From Anaeramoeba ignava (Eukaryota > Metamonada > Anaeramoebidae): a stretch of DNA of 64,000 nt. The number at the start of each line of letters is the position of its first letter. Within the stretch, counting starts at the first letter, position 1. Position numbers and translations under genes: made by a program. Below the pieces are notes generated by a model, which was not told the origin of the DNA, made no database searches, and saw only the letters and a program-made list of their open reading frames with translations. Below, one piece after another: positions 1-10,139 of the stretch. Location: assembly GCA_028826165.1 (NCBI GenBank), contig JAPDFW010000027.1, positions 1 through 64,000 on the forward strand, in the 5' to 3' direction.

Positions 1-134
1 GATGAAAATGAGTGAAAGGTAAATTATTAAGGCCAATGAAGATAAATGAATAGTAGACAATTGTAAGCTGAAGGTGATAATGGTGAAGTAGTCGAAATGA
101 ATTGAAGCCAGGTAAATGGGTAAATGAAGGTGAA
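1..134. other. Window edge, degenerate ATGAA-rich repeat
   Basis: Sequence rich in AATGAATGG/AAATGAA words with no open reading frame. It is more degenerate than the arm that follows and I see no gene in it. Confidence 0.5.
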
Positions 135-1590
135 TGAATCGATGTCTAGTATTGGGTGAAATGGTAATTGTGGTGGTGCGTGAAATGAATTAAATGGGTA
201 AATGAATCAAATAGTCAAATGGGTAAATGAAGAATCAATGTCTGGGTAATGAATCAAATGAATTAAATGAATTAAATGAATCAAATGAATAAATGAAAAT
301 GAATGAATTAAATGAAAAAAATGAATCAAATGAATCAAAAATTAAATGAATTAAAATGAATTAAATGAAGAATTAAATGGATTAAATGAATTAAATGAAT
401 TAAATGAATCAAAATGAATTAAATGAAATTAAATGAATCAAATGAATTAAATGAATGAAAATGAAGAATGAAAAGAAAGATAAATTCAAAAATATTCAAA
501 AATGAAAATAAAGAAGAATAAATTGTTAAAATTAAAAAGATCAAAATAAAGATTTAAATTGAGATTTGTCATTTTTAAAAATTAAGAATAACTTTTCTAT
601 AAAATAGAATAGAAAAAAAATTAAATTAAAAAAGAAAAAGAAATAAAAAGAAAAAAAAATTTTTCTTTTAAAAGAAATATTTTATTATTTTTTTATTGAT
701 AATTTGATCGAAGAAAAAATATGTGGTTTCTTCTAATTATTTTTAAATTTATTTTTCTTCTATTTAAATTTATTTTTAAATTTTTTTTATTTTTGAATTT
801 TGGAACTTTTATTAAAAATCAAACTGGAAAAATCAATAATTCAAAAATAAAAGATAATTTGATTTTTATTTTGATTAAAAATTAAAAATTTAAAATAATG
901 AAATAAAAATCAAAATAAATTTTAAAAATTTTTGATCATTTTTAAAAATCCAGTTCAATTTCTAATAAAAAGTTTAATTCCAAATTTTAAAATTCAAAAA
1001 TAATAAAAGAAAATAATAATTTTTAAAATGAAATTTTTAAAAAGAAATTAAAAATAATCAAACAAAAATTTTTTATTTTAAAAACTATTTTTTTTCTTCT
1101 ATTCTATTTTGAATCTAATATTAAAGGAAAAGTTATTCTCAATTTTTAAAAATGAAAAATTTTATTTTAAATCTTTATTTTTTATTTTTAAATTTTTAAT
1201 TTTTTGAATTTATTTTCTTTTGAATATTTTTGAAAATTTATTCTCAATTTTTTCTTTTCTTCATTAAATTCATTTAAATCTTCATTTAATTTTTTAATTT
1301 AACAATTTTTATTCTTCTTTTTCTTCATTTCATTTTGAATATTTTTAATTTATCTTTAATTCTTCATTTCTTCACCGTTCATTTGATTCATTTAATTCAT
1401 TTTTGATTCATTTAATTCTTTTTAATTTTAATTTAATTCATTTAATTCTTCATTTAATTCTTCATTTTAATTCATTTGATTCTTCATTTAATTCATTTAA
1501 TTCATTTTTAATTCTTCATTTAATTCATTTAATTATTTAATTCTTCATTTGATTCATTTAATTCATTTTAATTCATTTGATTCATTTAAT
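135..1590. repeat. Large imperfect palindrome (inverted repeat)
   Basis: No gene is visible here. The left part is built of ATGAATTAAATGAATCAA-type units and the right part of their reverse complement, with the symmetry axis near 862. The arms pair well beyond the simple repeats: the stretch at about 563-598 (CATTTTTAAAAATTAAGAAT followed by AACTTTTC) has its reverse complement, with one mismatch, at about 1127-1155, and AAAATAGAATAGAA at about 601-614 pairs with a copy near 1101-1114. A further pair, around 805 and 985, shares TTTTTGAATTTTG-like sequence. The arms are diverged and contain small insertions. It could be a decayed terminal-inverted-repeat element or a fold-back duplication; I see no transposase. 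Confidence 0.75.
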
Positions 1591-1739
1591 TTGTAAGAAT
1601 TTGTTCAAATTTGATTTTAATTTTAATTTTTCACTTTATTAATTTTTCATTTTTGATTAAATTAAAGAAAATTAAAAACAAATTCAATCATCAAATCATT
1701 CTCAAAAATTAGAAAATCAAAAATAAAAAGAATTATCAA

Positions 1740-2880
1740 CAATAATAATTCAAAATGAAGGAAATTTACCAAAAAGAAATAAAAATATCAAGCAATTATG
1801 TTTGGAAGAGGAATGTTTTTACAAATCAAAAATTATATTTGATATGAATAATGGAATTATTGAAATGAATCTTCAAAATTCTTTTCTTTACAAAATTTAA
1901 AATCTTTTAATATTTCTTCAACAAAAGCAAACATTTTCAAAAGGAATAAATAACCAAAACTATCAAACTGGATTACAAACTTATTCAGAAATTATTTATT
2001 CAAATGTTTATCCAAATATTGATCTTCATTTCTTCATTTCAAATTCAAATAATTTAAAAAGTAAATTTGTTATCAAAAAATCCATTTGATTTTCAAAATA
2101 TCATTTGAATTATTCATTTTTTCTCAAAATCAAAATCAACATCATCAACATCAACATCAAAATCAACATCAACATCAAAATCAACATCAAAATTTCAACA
2201 TCAATATCAATATCAATCCAAAATCAAAATCAAAATCAAAATCAAAAATCAAAAATCAAAATCAAAAAATCAAAATCAAATTCAAATTCAAATTCAAAAA
2301 TCCAAAATCAAAATCAAAATCAAAAATCAAATCAAAATCAAAATCAAAATTCAAATTCAAAATCAAAATCAAAATCAAATTCCAAAATGAAAATCAAAAT
2401 CAAAATCAAAATCAAAAAAATCAAAAATCAAAATCAAAATCAAAATCAAAAATCAAATTCAAAATCAAAATGAAAAGATAAAAAGAAAAAGAATTTAAAA
2501 TTGAAGTTAAAAATGGAGAAATGTATCTTAAAAATGAAAGAAATGAAATAATTTTGATTGAATCTCAACCAATATTTTATCAAAAATATTTATTCATTTG
2601 CAAATTTTTGATATTCATAAATCAAAAATTCAAATCAATTTGAAATCAAATATCAAATTAATTTTGATGAAATAAATCCAAAAGAAATATTAATAATTGA
2701 TCCAGAATATTCAACTTATATTGGAAAAAATCATCAGATATTGGAATAAAAGCAATAAGTTATTTAAATGGAAAATCAATTATTACAGGATATACAAATA
2801 GTATTGATTTCCCAATAACTGATGGTTCTTATAATCAATCAACAAATATTCAAGGAAATTTTGATATTTTTGTTTTAAAA
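1740..2880 (+). pseudogene. Decayed 5' part of SBBP beta-propeller gene
   Basis: Peptides typical of the N-terminus of SBBP-repeat proteins are scattered over the three forward frames: NEGNLPK near 1757, IKYQAIMFGRGMF near 1784, KIIFDMNNGIIEMNL near 1836, NQNYQTGLQTYSEIIYSNVY near 1955, and QINFDEINPKEILIIDPEYS near 2660. The last leads, through a one-base loss near 2732, directly into the open frame that continues at 2881. An AAAATC/CAAAAT microsatellite at about 2120-2470 sits in the middle. Known for the family: the N-terminal block ending in a 'DPxxxYSTYxGG' motif precedes the propeller blades. I infer either a decayed 5' end or a stretch with many sequencing indels; introns alone do not explain the breaks. 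Confidence 0.6.
2120..2470 (+). repeat. CAAAAT/CAACAT hexamer microsatellite
   Basis: Imperfect run of CAAAAT, CAACAT and AAATTC units. Read in one frame it gives Asn-Gln/His-Gln dipeptides, and in the others Lys-Ile or Lys-Ser. It interrupts the decayed N-terminal SBBP coding region, so it may have been a low-complexity insertion in that protein. Confidence 0.85.
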
Positions 2881-4764
2881 ATGAATGAATTTGGAAATGA
2901 AACTGAATGGTCTATTGTATTTGGAACAAGTTTAAATGAATATCCATCTGATATTCAATTAGATTCACAAGGAAATCCAATAATTACTGGTTATACTGAA
3001 AAATCATTCAAAAATAATGCAAGTGATGAAGATATTTTCCCAACATCAATAAATGCATACAAAAAAGAATGTACAAGTCAACAAGAATCAGGATTCGTTA
3101 CTAAATTTAATTCAAGTGGAGAATCAATTATTTGGTCTACTTTATTATGTGGTGAAAGTGCTGTTCATTCAAATGGAATTGAACTTGATTCAAATGATAA
3201 TATATTTATTATTGGTCAAACAAATGGTTATTTTCCTGAAGAAAATCAAACAAAATGTGATTTCAAAGGCTTTTATGATGGATTTATTTGTGAATTAAAA
3301 AATAATGGAGAAGAATTAATTGAAACAAGATGTTTTGGAGGAATTTATGATGATATTCCAATGAGTCTTAAATATTATGAAGAAAAAGAATATATAGCAA
3401 TTACTGGATATACAAAATCACAAGATTTTCCAACAAATTCAACAGTAATTCAACCAATTTTTTCAGGAAGTACTTCGTATTCAAATTGTTTTATAATGAA
3501 AATTAATTCAAACAATTTAGAAATTGAATGGTCAACATTTCTTGGAGATATTTCAAATGATTATTGTTATTCAATTGATATTGATAAAACTAATAATACA
3601 ATTTGGGTTGGAGGTGAAACAAGTTCGTTTTATTTCCCAACTACACCTGATGCATATCAAAAAGAATTAAGTGGATTAATAAATGGAATATTTTTTAGAA
3701 TTAATGAATATGGAAATAGTTTACTTTACTCATCATTTTATGTAGCTCAAATTGGAAAATTTAGTCAAATAAATTCATTAAAAATTGATACATTAGAAAG
3801 AATTATAATTTCAGGAAGTGGAACATTACCTGATTTAGAAAATATAATTTATAATTTTGGAATAGGAGGATTTTTTGTAATTTTTGATAAATTTGGAAAA
3901 GAAAATTTGGGAAATGTAAGTATTGGAGGAATTATTAATCAAATATATGTTGATGAAGAAAACAATCCAATAATAACTGGATATTCAATAAATTCATTAA
4001 TTACAACAAATGGAAGTTATCAAGAAGAAAGTGGAGGAAATAAAGATTGTATTTTAATTAGAATAAAAAATTGTCAAGCAGGATATTCAGGAATAAGTTG
4101 GAGTGAATGTATCGAATGTTTAGCTGGTACATATTCAACAGGAGGAAGTAATGAATGTTTAGAATGTAATTATGGAGAATATTCAGAACAAAATGGTTCA
4201 AGTTCATGTTCTAAATGTTTATCAGGAACATTTAATAACAAAACAGGGCAAAATTCAAGTGAATCATGTATTCCATGTTTATCAGGATATTATTCAAATG
4301 AAGGATGGAAATATTGTTTAGAATGTTTTGAAGGAACTATTTCAAATGAAAATAAAAGTGAATGTATTTCATGTTATAATGGAAGTTATTCAAATGAAAA
4401 TCACACAGAATGTATAAATTGTTCAGCAGGATATTATTCAAATGAAAATCACACAGGATGTATTTCATGTTCATCAGGATATTATTCAAATGAAGGATCA
4501 GGAGAATGTATTGGATGTCCAGCAGGAACATATAATCCAAAAACAACACAAACAAGTGAAGAATGTTGTATTGAATGTGAAGATGGAAAATTTAATCCAT
4601 TTATTGGAAAAAGTTATTGTGAATATTGTGAACCAGGAACTCATCCAAATGAAGATAAAACACAATGTCTTGAAAATCCACCAATTTCTTCTTCTTTCAT
4701 TCTTCTTTCTTCTTTTCCATTCTTTTTCTTTTCTTTTTCCAAAAACAATTTAATTTCATTTTGA
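2881..4764 (+). CDS. SBBP beta-propeller protein with Cys-rich tail
   Basis: Open for 627 codons from the first ATG; the same frame is open upstream to about 2735 (residues DIGIKAISYLNGKSIITGYT precede the ATG), so 2881 is unlikely to be the true start. Residues 1-395 hold repeated blades with I-I-T-G-Y-T, D-S-Q/N-G/D-N-P/I-I and W-S-T-x-L/F-G motifs characteristic of SBBP repeats. Residues about 398-600 hold some eight Cys-rich modules (C-x2-C-x-x-G-x-Y/T-S-x-x-G...C), of the GCC2/GCC3 or ephrin-receptor-like type found in protist surface proteins. A Phe/Ser-rich hydrophobic tail ends the frame and could be a poor membrane segment. Expected to be extracellular or surface-exposed; ligand unknown. 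See the tail duplication that follows. Confidence 0.7.
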   Translation: MNEFGNETEWSIVFGTSLNEYPSDIQLDSQGNPIITGYTEKSFKNNASDEDIFPTSINAYKKECTSQQESGFVTKFNSSGESIIWSTLLCGESAVHSNGIELDSNDNIFIIGQTNGYFPEENQTKCDFKGFYDGFICELKNNGEELIETRCFGGIYDDIPMSLKYYEEKEYIAITGYTKSQDFPTNSTVIQPIFSGSTSYSNCFIMKINSNNLEIEWSTFLGDISNDYCYSIDIDKTNNTIWVGGETSSFYFPTTPDAYQKELSGLINGIFFRINEYGNSLLYSSFYVAQIGKFSQINSLKIDTLERIIISGSGTLPDLENIIYNFGIGGFFVIFDKFGKENLGNVSIGGIINQIYVDEENNPIITGYSINSLITTNGSYQEESGGNKDCILIRIKNCQAGYSGISWSECIECLAGTYSTGGSNECLECNYGEYSEQNGSSSCSKCLSGTFNNKTGQNSSESCIPCLSGYYSNEGWKYCLECFEGTISNENKSECISCYNGSYSNENHTECINCSAGYYSNENHTGCISCSSGYYSNEGSGECIGCPAGTYNPKTTQTSEECCIECEDGKFNPFIGKSYCEYCEPGTHPNEDKTQCLENPPISSSFILLSSFPFFFFSFSKNNLISF

Positions 4765-5092
4765 AGATTTTTCTTTTTCATTTTTTCTTTTGAACCAGGA
4801 AATCATCCAAATGATTTTTTTCTTCTTCTTTCATTCTTCTTTCTTCTTTTCCATTCTTTTTTCTTTTCTTTTTCTTTTAATCCAATTTAATTTCTTTTTC
4901 TTTTTCTTTTTCTTTTCTTTTTCACTCAATAAAAGAAAAAGTGGAACAAAAAAAAATTATTTTTTCTTTTTAAAAAAAAAATTTTAAATTGAAAAAAAAT
5001 TTAAAAAAATTAGTTTTCAAAAATTTCATTTTTTTTCTTTTTCTTTTTTTTTTTCTTTCTTTTTTTTTTAATTTCGAATTAATTAATTTAAA
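4765..5092 (+). other. Spacer with tail duplication and T/C-rich promoter tract
   Basis: The segment at about 4790-4880 repeats the gene end at about 4632-4745: the EPG-(T/N)-HPN-encoding stretch followed by TTCTTCTTTCATTCTTCTTT. After an AT-rich section, the region 5021-5085 is a sense-strand pyrimidine tract containing TTTCATTTTTTTTCTTTTTC, followed by the ATG at 5093. I read the latter as the promoter/5' leader of the next gene. Confidence 0.6.
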
Positions 5093-8000
5093 ATGAAAAA
5101 AGAAACACAAACATCAAGACTTCAACTTTTTTTTGTGAAAAACAGCGATGGTTTTATGAACATTGTTTTTGTATTATCATTAATATGGTTTACAGCAACA
5201 TTTTTTCAATGTGCAGTTTTTAGCGGAAGAGTATATTGCTCAGATTATACTTGTGATGTACCAGTTAAAGCTCCATTTTCACAATTAACACTCATAATAG
5301 TTGGTATGAATTTATCTTCTTTTTTTCTCACTTAATTTTTTCATTCAAATTTTTTAATTCGAAATTATTATTTTTTCAATTATTATTTTTTTAGGCGTTT
5401 GCTTTTATGTTGTTATTTTAATTATTTGTTTAATTGCTTTATTCTCTCCTGGTTATTGGCATCCAAATCCCAAACAGTAATTTTATTTTTCTTGTTTTGA
5501 TAATTGATATTTTTTTTTCAAAAAGACTTTTAAATAATTATTTTTTTTTTATTTTTTTTTCAATCATTTTATTGATGATTTTGTGATCTGAAAAATTTTT
5601 ATTGATAAAAAGAAAAATAATTATTTAAAAAATGTTATTGAAATTTTTCTTCTTTTCTCTTTTAAAAAGAGATTAATTACAAAAAAAAATAATTTTATTA
5701 TTTAAAAATTTATTTAAAAAAAATAAAAACAAAAAGATCAAAAGCATATGCAATGATTGTATTAACATTTCTACCTGTTTCTGGGATTCAATTAATAGTT
5801 CCTGAAGTTCATCGGTAAAAAAAATATTAAATATAGATTTAAAAGAAAAGGAAAAAAAAATTAAAAGGAATTGATTTGAAATTATTTTTTTTTTGAAATC
5901 ATGAATTAAATTATTCGAAAAAAAGAGGGTATGTTTTTACTTATTATACAGGAAATCGATATTCGATAGAAATTACACAATTATCAGGAAATTCAGCAAG
6001 AATGAATGTATCAAACTATTATTCTTCTTATGTTGATGGAATGGATGCAATGGTTGCTGTTTTTGAAGCTACTGGTGATGAAGAAGGCGTTTTCCAGCTT
6101 TCTACAGTAGCTAAAGAGATTTATAGAGATAAAGATAAAGGTCAGTATTTTAAAGTCGATTCTTCTATAGGTGATATTATTCGTGATATAAGTCATTTAG
6201 AAGATGGTAAATATTATATGTGGACTGTTCTTCCAGCAAAAATTGTAATTTTTATATAAAATTAAACAGAAAATTATTTATAAAATTATTTATAAAATTA
6301 AATATAAAATTATTTATAAAATTATTTATAAAATTATTAATAAAATTATTTATAAAATTATTTATAAAATTATATTATAAAATTATTTATAAAATTATTT
6401 ATTAAATTATTTATAAAATTAAATATTAAATTATTTATAAAATTATTTATAAAATTAAAATATTAAATTATATAAAATTATTTATAAAATTAAATATAAA
6501 ATTATTAATAAAATTATTTATAAAATTAAATATAAAATTATTTAAAAATTATTTATAAAATTATTTTAAAAAATTATTTATAAAATTATTTATAAAATTA
6601 TTTATAAAAATTATTTATAAAATTATTTATAAAATTATTTATAAAATTATTTATAAAATTATATAAAAAATATAAAAATTAATTTTAAATTTATAAAATT
6701 ATTTATAAAATTAATTATAAAATTAATTATAAAATTAAATATAAAATTATTTATAAAATTATTTATAAAATTATTTTATAAAATTATTTATAAAATTATT
6801 TATAAAATTATTTATAAAATTATTTATAAAATTATTTATAAAATTATTTATAAAATTATTATATAAAATTAATTATTAAATTAATTATAAAATTAAAATT
6901 AATAAAATTATTTATAAAATTATTTATAAAAATTAAATATAAAATTAAATATAAAATTAATTTATAAAATTAAATATAAAATTAAATATAAAATTATTTA
7001 TAAAATTAATTATAAAATTATTTATAAAATTATTTATAAAATTAAATATAAAATTATTTATAAAATTATTTATAAAATTATTTATAAAAATTATTTATAA
7101 AATTAAATTATAAAATTATTTATAAAATTATTTATAAAATTATTTATAAAATTATTTATTAAATTATTTATAAAATTAATTATAAAATTATTTATAAAAA
7201 AATAAAAATATAAAAATAAATATAATTAAATATAAAATTATTTATAAAGTTAATTAAAAATAAATAAAATTAATTATAAAATATAAATTTAAATAAAATT
7301 ATTAATAAAATTAAATATAAAATAAATATAAAATTATTTTATAAAATTATATATAAAATTATTTATAAAATTATTTATAAAAAATTATTTATAAAATTAT
7401 TTATTAAATTATTTATATTCAAAATTATTTATAAAATTAAATATAAAATTATTTATAAAATTATTTATAAAATTAAAATTATATAAAATTATTTATAAAA
7501 TTATTTATAAAATTAAAATAAAATTATTTAAAATTAAATATAAAATTAAATATAAAATTATTTATAAAATTAAATATAAAATTATATAAAATTATTTATA
7601 AAATTATTTATAAAATTATTTATAAAATTAATTATAAAATTAAATATAAAATTATTTATAAAATTATTTTTATAAAATTAAATATAAAAAAAAATATAAA
7701 ATTAATTATAAAATTATTTATAAAAATAAAATTATTTATAAAATTATTTATTAAATTATTTATAAAATTATTAATAAAATTAAATATAAAATTATTTATA
7801 AAATTAAATATAAAATTATTTATAAAATTATTTATAAAATTAATTATAAAATTAATTTATAAAAATTTATAAAAATTTATAAAATTAAGTATTTATAAAA
7901 TTAAATATAAAAATTATTTATAAAATTAAATTAAAAATTATTTATAAAATTATTTATAAAATTATTTATAAAATTAAATATAAAATTAAACATAAAATTA

Positions 8001-9818
8001 TTTATAAAATTATTTATAAAAATTATTTATAAAATTATTTATAAAATTATTTATAAAATTAATTATAAAATTATTTATAAAATTAAATATAAAATTATTT
8101 ATAAAATTAAATTAAATATAAAATTATTTATAAAATTATTTATAAAATTAAATATAAAATTATTTATTTAAATTATTTATAAAATTATTTATAAAATTAT
8201 TTATAAAATTATTTATAGAAATTATTTATAAAATTATTTATAAAATTATTTATAAAATTAAATTAAAATTAATTATAAAATTATTTATAAAATTAAATAT
8301 AAAATTATTTATAAAATTAAATATAAAAATTATAAAATTATTTTATAAAATTATATATAAAAATATATATATTTTATAAAATTAATTATAAAATTATTTA
8401 TAAAAAAATTAAAATATAAAATTAATTATAAAATTAATTATAAAATTATTTATAAAATTATTTATAAAATTATTTTATATAAAATTATTTATAAAATTAT
8501 TTATAGTACATAAAATTATTTATAAAATTATTTATAAAATTTTATAAAATTATTTTATAAAATTATTTATAAAATTATTTATAAAATTAATTATAAAATT
8601 AAATATAAAATTAAATATAAAATTATTTATTAAATTATTTATATAAAAATTATTATAAATTATTTATAAAATTATTTATAAAATTAATTATAAAATTATT
8701 TTATTAAATTATTTATAAAATTATTAATAAAATTATTTATAAAATTATTTATTAAATTATTTTATAAAATTATTTATAAAAATTAAATATAAAATTATTT
8801 ATAAAATTATTTATAAAATTATTTATAAAATTAAATATAAAATTATTTATAAAATCATTTATAAAATTAATTATAAAATTATTTATAAAATTAATTATAA
8901 AATTATTTATAAAATTATTTATAAAATTATTTATAAAATTAAATATAAAATTATTTATAAAATTATTTATAAAATTATTTATAAAATTATTTATAAAATT
9001 ATTTATAAAATTATTTATAAAATTATTTATAAAATTATTTATAAAATTAATTATAAAATTAATTATAAAATTAAATATAAAATTAATTATAAAATTATTT
9101 ATAAAATTATTTATAAAATTATTTTATAAAATTATATATAAAATTATTTATAAAATTATTTATAAAATTATTTATAAAATTATTTATAAAATTAATTATA
9201 AAATTAATTATAAAATTATTTATAAAATTATTTATAAAATTATTTATAAAATTAAATATAAAATTAAATATAAAATTATTTATAAAAATTAAATATAAAA
9301 ATTATTTATAAAATTAAATATAAAATTATTTATAAAATTAAATATAAAATTATTTATAAAATTAAATATAAAATTATTTATAAAATTAAATATAAAATTA
9401 TTTATAAAATTAAATATAAAATTAATTATAAAATTATTTATAAAATTATTTATAAAATTATTTATAAAATTAAATATAAAATTATATATAAAATTAAAAT
9501 ATAAAATTATATATAAAATTAATTATAAAATTAAATTATAAAATTAAATATAAAATTATTTATTAAATTATTTATAAAATTATTTATAAAATTAAATATA
9601 AAATATAAAATTAAATTATAAAATTAAATATAAAATTATATATAAATTTTTAGATTTCGGATAAATCTTATGTTGCTGATCTTCCTTGGTCTGGATCTAA
9701 ATATTCTTATACTTTCTCAAATCTAAAAAAAATTACAGGAGGATTTCTTGACAGAAGAGCATATCGTTTATGCAAATGGCATTCTAGTTATGGTTGTTCT
9801 GATTCAATTCATTCTTAA
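5093..9818 (+). CDS. Five-exon membrane protein, family not recognised
   Basis: Exons 5093-5303, 5395-5476, 5737-5814, 5926-6244 and 9654-9818 join in frame to 284 residues. Donors are GTATGA, GTAATT, GTAAAA and GTAATT; all acceptors are AG. Three hydrophobic segments lie at about residues 22-42 (IVFVLSLIWFTATFFQCAVF), 65-90 and 105-120. A Cys-containing loop (SGRVYCSDYTCDVP) follows the first. The C-terminal half (FTYYTGNRYSIEITQLSG onward) is soluble and ends with two Cys (RLCKWHSSYGCSD). The last exon is separated by a 3,409-nt intron made almost wholly of a short tandem repeat, yet the frame is kept and the encoded peptide is ordinary complex sequence. I do not recognise the family and assign no function. 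Confidence 0.75.
6245..9653 (+). repeat. Giant intron of TTATTTATAAAA satellite
   Basis: The whole intron consists of TTATTTATAAAA-type units (AAAATTATTTAT phase), with variants AAATATAAAATT, AATTATAAAATT and occasional single-base indels. The donor GTAATTTTTATATA and acceptor TATAAATTTTTAG are recognisable at the ends. No open coding sequence is visible. The same motif fills the first intron of the PUF gene at 50-52.7 kb, in the same orientation relative to transcription. Confidence 0.9.
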
Positions 9819-10139
9819 TTTGTTAGGGAAAATATTCCATTTTTTTTCTTTTTTCTTTTTCTTTCATTGAATTCATTTGTTTTCCCTTTTCTATTTGCTA
9901 AATGTTTTTTTTTCTTTTCTTTTTCTTTTTTTTTTAAATTTTTTTTTTTTAATCGAATGGATAATTTAAAATAGGATTATAAAATCAAAAAAAAAATTAA
10001 ATCAAAATCAAAATCAAATTTTTTATTTAATTTTATTTAAATTTATTATTTAATCTTATTTAAAATTTTTTCTTTTAAATTAAATTTGAATTGATCAAAA
10101 AAAAATATCAAAAATGGAAAATGAAAAAACTGTCAAAAA
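9819..10139. other. Convergent 3' spacer
   Basis: The region between two converging genes. It holds T/C-rich tracts (TTTTTCTTTCATTGAATTCA around 9858) and AAATCAAAATCAAA. I see no gene in it. Confidence 0.5.

Noticed and set aside
6245-9653. CRISPR-like array
   Set aside because: Repeats are directly tandem and degenerate with no unique spacers, and the locus is a eukaryotic intron.
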